From positions 473,622-537,621 of the forward strand of contig NZ_PQCF01000031.1 of the NCBI RefSeq assembly GCF_002964765.1: 64,000 bases of DNA. The letters run 5' to 3'. The translations under genes and the position numbers were made by a program. The notes under the pieces are model-generated. The model was not told the origin of the DNA. It searched no databases and saw nothing but the letters and a program-made list of their open reading frames with translations. The DNA comes from Pseudoalteromonas sp. T1lg88 (lineage in GTDB: Bacteria; Pseudomonadota; Gammaproteobacteria; Enterobacterales; Alteromonadaceae). Within the stretch, counting starts at the first letter, position 1. Every line of letters begins with the position of its first letter. Below, in pieces: positions 26,774 through 36,821 of the stretch.

Positions 26774-27271
26774 TTAATGGCGACGGCTTAGGATTTCTAC
26801 AATCTCCAGGCTGTTTTCCAGTACCCGGAAAATGTCGCCGTGCATATCAACAATCACGTGGCCGTGGCGGTCGCGGCGCAGTATTCTGCCGTGACGGTAT
26901 AGGTCGTAATCAATATGATGACCTACACGCCAGTAGCGGTCATGGCGGCGATGGCTGTAATGGTCGCAGTAGTAGTGACGATTACGTTTATGCTTTTTAT
27001 GATAGCCATAGTAGCGGCGATCATGGTGACCGTCATAGTGGCGGTCCCTTTTATGCTTACTATGATGTTTATCATGGCGTTTTCTGTCCCGCTCGTGGCG
27101 GTCATACCGCTTTCTGTCACCTTCATGGCGATATTTGTGATCACGATCGTCGTGATTCACCAGTTTTTTCTCTTGGCCCGGCGGTACGAAGTGTTCGGGT
27201 TTCGCCAGAGCTGCATCCAGGGGTGCCAAACAAAATAGTGCCGCACCGATAACAAATGTAGTGAGTCGCAT
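26774..27271 (-). CDS. RcnB-like periplasmic protein, extremely His/Arg/Lys-rich
   Basis: 165 residues. A signal peptide (to about residue 23, DAALA) is followed by KPEHFVPPGQEKK and about 80 residues dominated by His, Arg, Lys, Asp and Tyr. A C-terminal RcnB-type module has YWRVGHHIDYDLY and VIVDMHGDIFRVLENSLEIVEIL. RcnB in E. coli is a periplasmic protein tied to nickel/cobalt homeostasis; the His density here would suit metal or polyanion binding, but neither is shown. GGAGG lies just before the start. No RcnA-type exporter is nearby. Confidence 0.7.
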   Translation of the reverse strand: MRLTTFVIGAALFCLAPLDAALAKPEHFVPPGQEKKLVNHDDRDHKYRHEGDRKRYDRHERDRKRHDKHHSKHKRDRHYDGHHDRRYYGYHKKHKRNRHYYCDHYSHRRHDRYWRVGHHIDYDLYRHGRILRRDRHGHVIVDMHGDIFRVLENSLEIVEILSRRH

Positions 27272-27530
27272 AAGGACCTCCTTTTTCGGTCTGTTGACCT
27301 CTTTGTAATATCTTTACTCTAGTGGCAATTCCATGAACCCCAGATAAACCAACGTGTCCTTTACATTTATTTACACACGCCAAAAATTCCTTAATGAAAA
27401 CTGAACAAAGTTACGCAGATATCAATCCCTACACTATACTTTTTTCTTACTACCGCGAGCTCTACTACCAACAACTAACACTAAAGAATCCGGCTCGATA
27501 ACTCTTAGCTAAACAGTTGTAGGAACCAAT

Positions 27531-29486
27531 TTGAGCAACAATGAAAATACCATCATCTTGCTTTTCGATTGTGGCGGGCTTTGCAATGCTGTCTTCCCTC
27601 GTCATTTGCAGCGCTACCTGGGCCTGCATATAGACGAGTTTGCGTTTCGTACCAGTGTCGAAACTCTGAACTTTAGCGCCCTGCTTTTAGATGAGCATTA
27701 TTGGGTGAAGACCGAATGCGAGAACGGTGAGTATCAAGGTGACTTGCATGTGTGCAGCGGTGAGCAGGCGTATATTATGGTTTCCCTGCAAAGACGCCTG
27801 TCCGGCTACCACCAACTGAGTAATGCCGAACGTCTGCAAAACATTATCAACAGCACCCGAGCCGGGACCTGGGAGTGGAACTATCAAACCGGGGAAGTGA
27901 TCTTAAACGAGCGCTGGGCGCAAATTCTCGGCTATACCCTGGAAGAACTCTCCCCCATCTCCATAGATACTTGGCTGGAATTTGCCCACCCAGATGATAT
28001 TAAGCGTTCCAACAGTGCCCTGGAGCGCCACTTTTGCGGTGACGACGAGGTTTACCTGTGCGAGGTGCGCTTAAAACACAAGGATGGCCACTGGGTTTGG
28101 GTTCGGGATTGCGGCCGGGTAGCCACCCGTACAGCCAATAATCAGCCGGAGTGGATCACCGGCACCCATATAGATATCAGCAACCGCATCAACACCATTA
28201 ACGAGCTGCAGCAGGTACGTAACGAGCTTAACTCCATTATCGACAGCCTGCCCGCAGCGGTGTTTAAAAGCCCGCTCAATCGACTTGGCTACTTTACCTA
28301 TATGTCGGTCGAAGTAGAGCGCATCACCGGCTATAAGGTCGCCGACATACAGCGCAACAGTCATTGGTGGCTGGCGCAAATACATCCGGAAGACAGAGAA
28401 GCGCTGCAGGCGGAGTATAATCACTGGCTTGCCCAGGGAGCGCAAGGCGTGTGTAAATGCGATTACCGCTTTCGCCATAGTCAGGGCCATTATGTGTGGC
28501 TGTGCGAACATAGCCAACGCATTAAAGCGCCAAAAGGCAATAATGGCGCTGAGGATGCCCTAGTTGGCTCACTGTTCGATAAAACCGAGAACATGAGCCT
28601 GCATACGCGCATGGATGCCTTGGCACAGATCATCCCGGGTATGATCTATCAATTTGTGCTGACGGCCTCGCGCTCCTGGCACTTTCTTTATGCCAGTGAG
28701 GGCGTAAAACGTATTTTCGAGGTGACACCCGAGCAGGCGCTGCAAAACCCGGCACGCATGTTGAGCAAGGTGGCCCACAGCGACAGAGAGAATATGCTTG
28801 AGGAAATCGTCCACTCGGCGGCCAAGCTGGAAGACTTCGAATGTGAATTTAAAGTCACCCTGAGCGTTGGCTACAAGTGGCTGTTTGCCCACGCTATTCC
28901 GCAGCGCCAAAGCGACGGCGGCATTATGTGGACCGGCATGGTGATAGATATAACCGAGCGCAAGCTGCTGGAACTGAGGTTGCGTAAAGAGTCGACCACA
29001 GATCCCCTAACCGGGCTTTATAATCGCCGCTTTTTCTTCGCGCAATTGCAACTGCGCCTCGACCAGGCGGTGCGAGAAGAGCAGCCATTGGCGTTGATCA
29101 TCCTCGATCTTGACCTGTTTAAACAAATTAACGACAACTTCGGTCATCATGGCGGCGATTTGGTGCTGCAAACCGTGGCCCAGCTGCTCAATACGGTGAT
29201 CCGTAAATACGATATCGTGGCCCGCATTGGCGGCGAAGAGTTTGCCATTATTCTGCCCAATACCACACAGGAGCAAGGGGTGAGTGTGGCGGAAAAAATC
29301 CGCGAGAAAATTGCTCAGGCCAGCATTTGCATTAATCAGGAGATGGTCGAGATCACCGCCACCTTAGGGGTAGCCAGCACCGAGTATACCAAGTCTCAGG
29401 TTAATGCCTTGTTTAAACAGGCGGACTTGTGTTTGTATCAGGGCAAACGCTTGCGGCGCAACTGCGTCATTAGTAGTTCGCTGTAA
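27531..29486 (+). CDS. Multi-PAS diguanylate cyclase with a TTG start
   Basis: 651 residues, no membrane segments. An unassigned N terminus (1-85) is followed by three PAS domains (about 100-225, 230-350, 360-480; WEWNYQTGEVILNERW marks the first) and a GGDEF domain (about 490-645) with intact RIGGEEF. An RKYD inhibitory site lies five residues before it. AGGA (27521-27524) is spaced correctly for the TTG at 27531. The next in-frame Met is about residue 82 and the nearby ATG at 27541 is out of frame, so a TTG start is the best choice. Confidence 0.85.
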   Translation: MSNNENTIILLFDCGGLCNAVFPRHLQRYLGLHIDEFAFRTSVETLNFSALLLDEHYWVKTECENGEYQGDLHVCSGEQAYIMVSLQRRLSGYHQLSNAERLQNIINSTRAGTWEWNYQTGEVILNERWAQILGYTLEELSPISIDTWLEFAHPDDIKRSNSALERHFCGDDEVYLCEVRLKHKDGHWVWVRDCGRVATRTANNQPEWITGTHIDISNRINTINELQQVRNELNSIIDSLPAAVFKSPLNRLGYFTYMSVEVERITGYKVADIQRNSHWWLAQIHPEDREALQAEYNHWLAQGAQGVCKCDYRFRHSQGHYVWLCEHSQRIKAPKGNNGAEDALVGSLFDKTENMSLHTRMDALAQIIPGMIYQFVLTASRSWHFLYASEGVKRIFEVTPEQALQNPARMLSKVAHSDRENMLEEIVHSAAKLEDFECEFKVTLSVGYKWLFAHAIPQRQSDGGIMWTGMVIDITERKLLELRLRKESTTDPLTGLYNRRFFFAQLQLRLDQAVREEQPLALIILDLDLFKQINDNFGHHGGDLVLQTVAQLLNTVIRKYDIVARIGGEEFAIILPNTTQEQGVSVAEKIREKIAQASICINQEMVEITATLGVASTEYTKSQVNALFKQADLCLYQGKRLRRNCVISSSL

Positions 29487-29501
29487 CGCCGCCGCTCCCT
29501 A

Positions 29502-30980
29502 TTACAGCAAGTTGCCGTCGTCAGCATAGGCCTTTAAGCGCAAACCATCGGCGTCTTGTTCATTCTCGCCCGGCACCCATTTGTTCATGCAGCTGGGTGT
29601 TTGTGTGCAGGGATCGGTTAAGGTTGCCAAGAATGCCAATAAGTCTTCGATTTGCTGTGGCTCATAACTCTGTGGCTGCAACTGTGACTTACCCTCACTT
29701 TGAAGTCGGTCCAGTTGCGCCAAGGCCAGCTCGGTGTTGTCTCGCCAATGCGCTATTTGTATTCCCGGCTGAGTGTCATCGGGCACATAATCGCCAATGC
29801 TTTGATGAGGTTGCAGGTGATGCACAAGCATATCGCTGAGCTCGGTAAAGGCGCCGCTGTGTCCCCAGGGTCCGGTTTGAGTCACGTTCAGCAGGGTCGG
29901 CGTTCTAAACGCATACTTATCATCCGCCGCCTTGGTTTCCCGGTAACGGCCAAAGTCATCGTCTCCCCACTCGCCATCACCTTTACCACGCCCTATTTGC
30001 GGCACCGCCAGCACATGGAAAGACTCGTCGGTGAAAAAGCCACCCTGATGGCAACTGGCACAGGCAAAGCCGCCCTGCTCGCTCGTTTTGTAAAATAGCA
30101 GTGCCCCACGCTTGGCTTGTTCGCTGATGGCATTTTGCTCGCCGTTTAGATACGCGGCCCAGGGGTTGTCTATAAGCACCTGGGAGTTTTCATACGCGGC
30201 AATGGCCAGGGTGATGTTATCAAAGGTCAGCAATGAAGCAGCGCTGCCTTCGGGTTGCTCCAGGCCTTGACGAAAGGCTTCCAGCCAGTTGTTGATGGCC
30301 AGTTCGTCGGTGTTGCCCTGAAAACGCGCTTGCAGAGCGGCACGTAAATCGTCGTTATTACCATCAATAACAAAGTCAAAGCCACGCATCTCCTCTTTTG
30401 AGGTCACCGGGAATCGCGCTTGTGCCTGCGCCAGGGAAACACCGGCCTTATCATCACGCTCGCCGAACAAAGAGTCTGGAGTGCGCATTTCGCCTTGTTC
30501 ATCTAGCACTTCGATACGCCCATCATGGAACAAGGTGCGTTGATAGAATGCCAGGTTAAAGGTGCTGGGGGAGTTACGGGGAACGGTGGGCCCGCCATCA
30601 TGGTGATAACCGTTGGCATCATGAAGACGACCCGGCCCAAGCAGGTCGGGCTCCAGCGCTTCCACGCCCACCGGCAAGCTTAAGGCATCGCCACCGCCTA
30701 AATTGGGGTGATGGCAGCTGGCACAGGCGGTGTCTAAATTGCCACTGAGCGCTTTGGTAAAAAATAGCTGCTTGCCGAGTTGTGCCATCGGGCTGTCAAT
30801 GGCGACGGCCTCTTGCGGTGGTGCTAAAGGGGCAATCTTGTCTGTGGCGATCAGGCTTTGCAGCTCGACTTCTACCGCAGAGGCCTCAACGGCGGGTGGC
30901 TCCTGGGTTTGAGTATCGCTGGAATCACAGGCACTCAGCATAAAGCACACGGCCAGAGGCAGCGCTATTTTTGTTGTCAT
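29502..30980 (-). CDS. Di-haem cytochrome c peroxidase/MauG-type lipoprotein
   Basis: 492 residues. A lipoprotein signal (lipobox LSAC, then DSSDTQTQ) predicts membrane anchoring facing the periplasm. Two CXXCH haem sites are present, CASCHHPN in the N-terminal half and CASCHQGG in the C-terminal half, with LGKQLFFTKALSGN and FRTPTLLNVTQTGPWGHSG typical of the cytochrome c peroxidase superfamily. It may reduce peroxide or oxidise a protein partner. It is tail to tail with the GGDEF gene. The N-terminal 50 residues before the first domain are low-complexity. Confidence 0.85.
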   Translation of the reverse strand: MTTKIALPLAVCFMLSACDSSDTQTQEPPAVEASAVEVELQSLIATDKIAPLAPPQEAVAIDSPMAQLGKQLFFTKALSGNLDTACASCHHPNLGGGDALSLPVGVEALEPDLLGPGRLHDANGYHHDGGPTVPRNSPSTFNLAFYQRTLFHDGRIEVLDEQGEMRTPDSLFGERDDKAGVSLAQAQARFPVTSKEEMRGFDFVIDGNNDDLRAALQARFQGNTDELAINNWLEAFRQGLEQPEGSAASLLTFDNITLAIAAYENSQVLIDNPWAAYLNGEQNAISEQAKRGALLFYKTSEQGGFACASCHQGGFFTDESFHVLAVPQIGRGKGDGEWGDDDFGRYRETKAADDKYAFRTPTLLNVTQTGPWGHSGAFTELSDMLVHHLQPHQSIGDYVPDDTQPGIQIAHWRDNTELALAQLDRLQSEGKSQLQPQSYEPQQIEDLLAFLATLTDPCTQTPSCMNKWVPGENEQDADGLRLKAYADDGNLL

Positions 30981-31297
30981 TGCGTTATTCTCATTAATTG
31001 GATTTATTATTGCTTTGCTACGCCAGGCTACACATCAAGCAATCTGCAAGCTAGATAGCAGGCGTTCAGAATGCGGGCATGATATCCCAAGTGCACCTCT
31101 ATTAACATTACTTAACATTACACAAGGCGCTATATTGGCATTTGAGGGAGGGTTTATACCTATACCTAGTTAAAATATAACTAGGCTATGCACTATGTAA
31201 GGGGGAAAAGCGGAATAAATGACTAGAATTCGTCCCTTAAAAAATGACATAATTACATGATTATTACAAATAAATAACAACAATAAGGGAATTATCC
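30981..31297. promoter_or_regulatory. Divergent promoter gap with an 8-base inverted repeat
   Basis: This 317-base gap separates the divergent peroxidase and lipoprotein genes. CCTAGTTA (31165-31172) and TAACTAGG (31178-31185) form a perfect inverted repeat with a 5-base AT spacer, a plausible operator about 113 bases before the 31298 start codon. Nothing else stood out. Confidence 0.35.
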
Positions 31298-33178
31298 ATG
31301 AAGAAGCTCACCTTAGCTGCCCTGATCTCTGCCACGCTCGTGGGTTGTGGGGGCTCGGACAATAATGACGATTCGACCCCGACTCCGATAAACAAAAACA
31401 CTTCCCCGACGCTTAGCGGCCCCCTCACTTACGATGTAAAAGCCGCCGCAGAATACCAAGCGGTATTAAATCTAGCCGATGCCGATGGCGACACCATCTC
31501 GGTTTCGGTAGCAGATAAACCTGCGTGGTTAAACACAGAGGTAGCAAATTCGCAGCTCACCTTAACCTTAGCTCCAGGCTTTTTTGATATTGGCGAACAC
31601 GCAGTTACTTTACAAGTAAGCGATGGCAAGGCCAGTGTCGATTATCAACTGACATTAACCGTAGGGGATAACCCAGATAAATGGCAAGACATTGCGCTTG
31701 GAGATGGGGTACTCGAAGGTTTATGGACTAACCCTGCTAACGGCAATTCTTTAGCATTCACCGAAAGCAACAACGGGGTTATGACCGATGCCAATGGTGA
31801 TATCCATCATTTTTCCTATGAAGTGAGTGACACAGGTTTTACTACAGATATCAAAAAATATGCCTGTCTATCATGCACAGAATATGACTGGTTGGAGTTC
31901 AATATTGTTGCTCAAGAGCAGGATAAGATTCGTGTGGTGCTGAGCACGGGTGAAACAGAAACCGTTATGAATTTAAATAAAACGGTTCACCCTGAGTTAC
32001 AACCGAGCTATTTCTTCATCGACGAGCCATCAAGCTATTATGGGGTCGGCCAGCTTGCGCCAAGCACCAATAAAGCCAGCCTGCCTGTATTCTTTGCAAG
32101 AATAAAAGGGAAAGACTTCAATAGCACGACTATCAATACCCAAATAGAAGGTAATCGGCTGGTTATCCCTACTCTTTCAGAGGATTTTTCGAGGTCATTC
32201 TATGATATCGATTATAACTATGTGGAATTATTTTTTACCCATCATATAGACGGCATTAAAGTACTGGCGCAAACGGAGCAAGGCTTAGCCATTGAGTTAC
32301 TGCACTACAATGATTTAAAGGCAGAATCTCAAGGTGTCAGCTTGCTTAATCCCAGTGAGCTAGAAGACGCACTTATGCCGCAGGCGGATGTGCTCATTTA
32401 TAGTAAGGTAGATAAGATCTCTGCGCCAGCGCTAGCGACTGGTGCTAGCTACTCGGGACGCTTTATTACAGAGGCGACCACAATTGGTGAAGAAGAGTAT
32501 TTGATTGGTGGTACGGTCCTGACATTGGAGTCGGCGAGCAAGGCTAAAACGCAAATTTACAGCCCTAAAACCAAGCAAAGTGAGGAACGCACTGTCACAC
32601 TGACTCAGGGCGCGGATATCCTGGCAGTAAATGATGGAACAACGACCACGGAATACAGCTTCTTTAGTAATGGAGAGAGAACCTGGGCAGCTCGGTATTT
32701 TGCTGAGTCAGAAAGTTATCTTGCCTACCCCTTTATGGAAGTGGATACCAACCTGGCATCGGCTAACACGCTGAGCGATGTTATAGGCATATACCAGCAT
32801 CAGGATGCATTCACCAGCTTGGATAGCAAAGACACCACTAATTATATGTGGTTGCACAGCGACGGCTTTGGCAATTATAGCGAGCTCTTTAATTATCAGC
32901 CAAACCTGAATGAGCTCTACAGTGGACGAGACCTATGGAAGCTTGATGAAGAAGGCAGAATTCAGTTTATCTCAAACTATTATTGCCCTACTGCTACAAA
33001 CTATGATGAATGTTATACCGAGACGCTGGCGACTCCAGAAGCAGTGTATTTTATGCGTTCGCTACGTCCGCTGCACAGCGAAGGTGGTCAGATCCTCTTT
33101 AGTTACAGCTTTGCCGTAAAAAGTGGTGCAAGTGACTACTCATATCAGAGCCTAAGACTGCTCAATAAAGTTGAGTAA
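31298..33178 (+). CDS. Lipoprotein with an Ig/cadherin-like N-terminal domain
   Basis: 626 residues. A lipoprotein signal with lipobox LVGC is followed by GGSDNNDDSTPTP, a flexible linker. A putative Ig domain (about 35-125) contains LADADGDTISVSVADKPAWL and the ending HAVTLQVSDGKASVDYQLTLTV. The remaining 500 residues are beta-rich and unrecognised, with a YACLSC cysteine pair near residue 190 and YYCPTATNYDECYTE near 560. It is probably outer-membrane or surface-located. AAGG lies upstream of the ATG and a strong terminator follows. Confidence 0.6.
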   Translation: MKKLTLAALISATLVGCGGSDNNDDSTPTPINKNTSPTLSGPLTYDVKAAAEYQAVLNLADADGDTISVSVADKPAWLNTEVANSQLTLTLAPGFFDIGEHAVTLQVSDGKASVDYQLTLTVGDNPDKWQDIALGDGVLEGLWTNPANGNSLAFTESNNGVMTDANGDIHHFSYEVSDTGFTTDIKKYACLSCTEYDWLEFNIVAQEQDKIRVVLSTGETETVMNLNKTVHPELQPSYFFIDEPSSYYGVGQLAPSTNKASLPVFFARIKGKDFNSTTINTQIEGNRLVIPTLSEDFSRSFYDIDYNYVELFFTHHIDGIKVLAQTEQGLAIELLHYNDLKAESQGVSLLNPSELEDALMPQADVLIYSKVDKISAPALATGASYSGRFITEATTIGEEEYLIGGTVLTLESASKAKTQIYSPKTKQSEERTVTLTQGADILAVNDGTTTTEYSFFSNGERTWAARYFAESESYLAYPFMEVDTNLASANTLSDVIGIYQHQDAFTSLDSKDTTNYMWLHSDGFGNYSELFNYQPNLNELYSGRDLWKLDEEGRIQFISNYYCPTATNYDECYTETLATPEAVYFMRSLRPLHSEGGQILFSYSFAVKSGASDYSYQSLRLLNKVE

Positions 33179-33189
33179 ATAGAATAAAA

Positions 33190-33218
33190 AAGCCGAGCAG
33201 AAGCTCGGCTTTTCTTTT
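33190..33218 (+). terminator. Bidirectional terminator between convergent genes
   Basis: AAGCCGAGC (33190-33198) pairs with GCTCGGCTT (33203-33211) around AGAA. T-rich sequence follows on the plus strand and a run of A precedes it, so it can serve both the lipoprotein gene and the CurA-like gene. Confidence 0.88.
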
Positions 33219-33222
33219 CTGA

Positions 33223-34252
33223 TTAAAGCGGTTCGTTAACTTTAACGACCATTTTACCGAAGTTGCGCCCATTGAGTACGTCGTTCAATCCCGCCGGCGC
33301 ATTTTCAAGGCCTTCTATCATATGCTCCTTGTACTTGATCTTGCCCTCGCTCACCCACTGTTGCATATCCTTGGCGAACTCGTCATAACGGTGGCCGTAA
33401 TCATCGTAAATGATAAAGCCTTTTACCGTCACGCGCGTTACCTGCAAAAATGACATCAACTGGTATGAGCGGTCCGGCCCTGCCGGCAGCTCGTCACTAT
33501 TGTACTGGGAAATATTGCCGCACCAAGGGAATGCGGGCGCAGGGGTTTAATAACGGTAATACCGCATCGAACACCTTACCGCCAACGTTTTCAAAATACA
33601 CATCTATGCCCTTGTCACAGACGGCGGCTAATTGCTCAGCAAAATCATCCGCCTTATGGTCGATACAGGCATCAAAGCCAAGCTCTTCAACCACGTAGCG
33701 ACATTTTTCTTCGCCACCGGCAATGCCCACCACCTTGGCGCCTTTAATTTTTGCAATCTGACCCACGTTCGAGCCCACCGCACCGCTGGCCGCCGCGACC
33801 ACCACGGTTTCGCCTGGCTGAGGATTGCCGATATCCAGCAAGCCCATATAGGCGGTAAAGCCGGGCATACCCAAGACACCCAAGGCCCAGGATGGCTTAC
33901 TGGGATTTTTACCCAGGTTAATCGCCATCTCGCCTGTGCTGATTGCATAGTCCTGCCAGCCGTTAATCGACAGCACCCAGTCACCGACGGCATAACCATC
34001 CAGGTTAGACTCCACTACTTGCGCCACCGTGCCACCGAACATCACCCCGCCAAGAGCAACCGGCTCGGCGTAAGACTTGGCGTCGCTCATGCGCCCACGC
34101 ATATAAGGGTCGAGGGAAAGATAAACGGTACGCAGCAGCATTTCCCCTTGTTTTGGGCTCGGGATCTCCCCTTGGTGCAAACGAAAGTTTTCGGCTGTGG
34201 GTTCCCCGACCGGGCGTGAGTTCAACAGGACTTGACGATTAACTGTATTCAT
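33223..34252 (-). pseudogene. CurA/LTB4DH-type NADP-dependent reductase split by a single-base frameshift
   Basis: The first frame (from ATG 34252) reads MNTVNRQVLLNSRPVGEPT, LSLDPYMRGRMSD, TVVVAAASGAVGSNVGQIAK and YFENVGGKVFDAVLP. These are typical of the NADP-dependent MDR family that reduces enones (YncB/CurA, LTB4 12-hydroxydehydrogenase). It then stops early. The other frame continues CGNISQYNS and TRVTVKGFIIYDDYG to KMVVKVNEPL, the family C terminus. The junction is near 33521-33526, where one surplus base occurs. The intact protein would be about 340 residues. A real mutation and a sequencing indel cannot be separated here. Confidence 0.82.
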
Positions 34253-34458
34253 TATTAATTCCTAAACATTTTTGAATGGTTACTCAAGTATAATTGGGAT
34301 GGTCACTCGGCTTTCAAGACGGCAAAGCGTTGCAAAGTGTAATTCTAGGTAATAAAGCGTTATTAGCCCTAACAAGTCGAGGCGCGCCAGTGAAGAAACC
34401 TGGGCAAAGGCGTTCATCATTCGGTAGACTCTTTACAAAAGTCCCGTTGTCGAATCTC

Positions 34459-35367
34459 ATGAGCTTTAACCCGCATTTGCCCCTGGTTTATCACCCAAAT
34501 TACTCATTCAGCTTTGATCCCAACCACAGGTTCGTAATGAGCAAATTTGCGCGCCTGTATAAGCATGTGAAGGAGTTGGGCTTAGTGCGGAACAACCTGC
34601 ATCAGCCGGAAATAGGCTATCCGGAAGATCTCGCCCTGGTGCACTGCGACACCTATATCGACGATCTGTGGCACAATCGTCTCGATGCCAAGGCCATGCG
34701 GCGCATCGGTTTACCCTGGTCACCCAGCTTAATGGCCCGTACCTTTACCGCCCCGCTGGGAACACTGAAAACCGCCCGCCTGGCACTTAAAAATGGGCTT
34801 GCCTGTCATCTCGCCGGGGGTACCCATCATGCGCATTATGATTTCGGCTCCGGCTACTGCATGGTCAACGACCTGGCCTTCACCGCCCAAACCCTGATCC
34901 AATCGGGCGAGGTGACCAATGTGCTTATCTTTGACCTGGATGTACATCAGGGCGATGGCACCGCAGCGCTTTTGCAACATCAGCCCTATGCCTACACCTG
35001 TTCAATCCACTGTGAGAAGAACTTCCCGTTTCGGAAATGTGCCAGCGATCTCGACATAGGCCTGGCCAATAATATGGGCGATGATGAATATTTGGGCATA
35101 GTCGATGACACCCTCAGCCATTTATTGCACAGCTTAAACCCGGATTTAGTGCTCTACGATGCCGGCGTCGATATCTGGCAAGAGGATGGCCTGGGCAAGT
35201 TGGATATCAGTTGGCAGGGCATAGCACGTCGGGATCACCTGGTTCTCAAACGCTGCCTGGAGCACAATACCCCGGTAGCAACCGTAATAGGCGGTGGCTA
35301 TGACAAGGATCATGCCCGCTTAGCGGCGCGTCACGGTATCGTTATTGAACAAGCGATGCGTTTTTAA
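34459..35367 (+). CDS. Histone-deacetylase-family (acetoin utilisation-like) deacetylase
   Basis: About 302 residues. LVYHPNYSFSF begins the domain; LAGGTHHAHYDFGSGYCMVND holds the tandem His, and FDLDVHQGDGTA plus YDAGVDIWQEDGLG supply the Asp, His and Asp zinc ligands of the arginase/deacetylase fold. Bacterial members deacetylate lysine in proteins or polyamine-type substrates; the substrate is unknown here. I chose 34459 because the family starts there; the frame extends upstream to 34294 with an unlikely, family-foreign N terminus. Confidence 0.88.
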   Translation: MSFNPHLPLVYHPNYSFSFDPNHRFVMSKFARLYKHVKELGLVRNNLHQPEIGYPEDLALVHCDTYIDDLWHNRLDAKAMRRIGLPWSPSLMARTFTAPLGTLKTARLALKNGLACHLAGGTHHAHYDFGSGYCMVNDLAFTAQTLIQSGEVTNVLIFDLDVHQGDGTAALLQHQPYAYTCSIHCEKNFPFRKCASDLDIGLANNMGDDEYLGIVDDTLSHLLHSLNPDLVLYDAGVDIWQEDGLGKLDISWQGIARRDHLVLKRCLEHNTPVATVIGGGYDKDHARLAARHGIVIEQAMRF

Positions 35368-35529
35368 GTGTGGGTACCTTGTCATAACCTCGCCCGTTCC
35401 ACCCCATGCGTAAGTAATTCAGCGCGATACTGAGGGTTTGGGAGGCATTAACATAATGATTGTTCATTGACTTTATCCCATTGTATTGCCAGATTTAAGC
35501 TATTGAAGCTAAAGGCTTTGGAGCAAACA

Positions 35530-36270
35530 ATGGCAAACTGGTTAGAGGCAAAAGTAAAACGGCTGATCTGGTGGAATGAAAAGCTATTTAGTTTAGTGGT
35601 TACCGCTGATATAGAACCATTTACGGCCGGACAATACACCAAGCTGGCGCTGCAAATCGGCGATGAGCGCGTAGCAAGAGCTTATTCCTTTGTTAATCCA
35701 CCGAGCTCAAAGAACCTGGAGTTTTACCTGATCAAGCTGGATGATGGCGCCCTTTCCGCAGCCCTGGCACGCTTAGAGCCCGGTGACAGCGTGCAAATTG
35801 CCGCCAAGAGCAATGGCTTTTTCACCCTGGATGAGGTGCCAAGCGCCGAGCAGCTATGGATGTTAAGCACGGGCACCGCCATCGGCCCGTTTTTATCTAT
35901 GCTGCAAGAGCAACGGGTATGGCAACAATTTCAACATCTGGTACTGGTACACTGTGTTCGTCACAGCAAGGATCTCAGCTATAAAGAGATGATCCTAGAA
36001 TTACAGGAGCAATACCCACAATTACACTATGTGCCCGTGGTCACCCGCGAGAGCGAAGCCACGCCACTGAAACAACGCATTCCGCAACTGATTACAAGTG
36101 GCGAACTTTTTGCGCACGTTCAGCTTGAAGCCACCCCGGATGTGGCACAGTTTATGATTTGCGGTAATCCCGACATGGTCAAAGAAACCAGTCAATGTTT
36201 AATGGATTTAGGCTACAATCGCAACCGCCGCCGAAGCCCGGGGCAAATAACCGTAGAGCAATACTGGTAG
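35530..36270 (+). CDS. fpr: Ferredoxin/flavodoxin-NADP+ reductase
   Basis: 246 residues. The FAD-binding RAYSFVNPPS motif is followed by the KSNGFFTLDEVP segment and NADP-binding STGTAIGPFLSML. ICGNPDMV and the C-terminal VEQYW are typical of bacterial Fpr. It exchanges electrons between NADPH and ferredoxin or flavodoxin. The start is 35530 (MANWLEAKV) with GGAG eight bases before it; an upstream ATG at 35467 adds 21 non-family residues. The next gene begins 23 bases after the stop codon. Confidence 0.93.
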   Translation: MANWLEAKVKRLIWWNEKLFSLVVTADIEPFTAGQYTKLALQIGDERVARAYSFVNPPSSKNLEFYLIKLDDGALSAALARLEPGDSVQIAAKSNGFFTLDEVPSAEQLWMLSTGTAIGPFLSMLQEQRVWQQFQHLVLVHCVRHSKDLSYKEMILELQEQYPQLHYVPVVTRESEATPLKQRIPQLITSGELFAHVQLEATPDVAQFMICGNPDMVKETSQCLMDLGYNRNRRRSPGQITVEQYW

Positions 36271-36293
36271 TAACCAAAGGACTAACACCCACT

Positions 36294-36797
36294 ATGAAAA
36301 CCCATATTGTCGCTATCTTGGCAGCCCTGCTTTGGCAACCGGCACTGGCCAATGACAGCGCAGAACCGCTAAGCGCCCAAGCAAGCGAGCTGGTTGAGAA
36401 TCAACTCGAGCAGCAAACCGCAAAGCAATTAAGCAAGGCACAACAACAGGCCGTTGCCGTGGTCGATGCCCTGCTGAGCGCTTACAACGACAAGGATATC
36501 GATACCTTTATTAGCTATTTTGCCGAAGACATTTCCTTTTATATGTTCCCGGATCAGCTGATGTTTAGTGGCAAGGAACAGTTAATCGCCCGCTATGGCG
36601 CCATGTTTAAAAGCCTGCAATGCGTAAAAAGCACACCCATTAAACGCATAGTTCATGGTAAATACGTGATAGATCAGGAGCTTTCCGAGTCATGCTCCAA
36701 AGACCCCGAGGTGGTGGATAAGCGTGGCGAAGTGGTTGCCAGCTATGAAATCAATAATGCCAAGGTAACCAAGGTCTTGTTTTTTAGAGGTAAATAA
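36294..36797 (+). CDS. Exported SnoaL/NTF2-like protein
   Basis: About 167 residues. A signal peptide (MKTHIVAILAALL to ALA) is followed by a Gln/Glu-rich helix and an NTF2-like domain (about 50-160; VDALLSAYNDKDIDTFISYFAEDISFYMFP, shown here in two parts of a typical SnoaL start). AAAGGA lies before the ATG at 36294. The frame opens earlier, inside fpr, but that N terminus is not credible. The function is unknown; it is probably co-transcribed with fpr. Confidence 0.65.
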   Translation: MKTHIVAILAALLWQPALANDSAEPLSAQASELVENQLEQQTAKQLSKAQQQAVAVVDALLSAYNDKDIDTFISYFAEDISFYMFPDQLMFSGKEQLIARYGAMFKSLQCVKSTPIKRIVHGKYVIDQELSESCSKDPEVVDKRGEVVASYEINNAKVTKVLFFRGK

Positions 36798-36821
36798 CTA
36801 CCGCTCAGCAAGCACTCTTAC

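Noticed and set aside
26915..27238. Plus-strand frame encoding a very hydrophobic 107-residue protein resembling a membrane protein
   Set aside because: It is the antisense of the His/Arg/Lys-rich codons of the RcnB-like gene, which has a signal peptide, ribosome site and terminator. The hydrophobicity is a codon-complement artefact.
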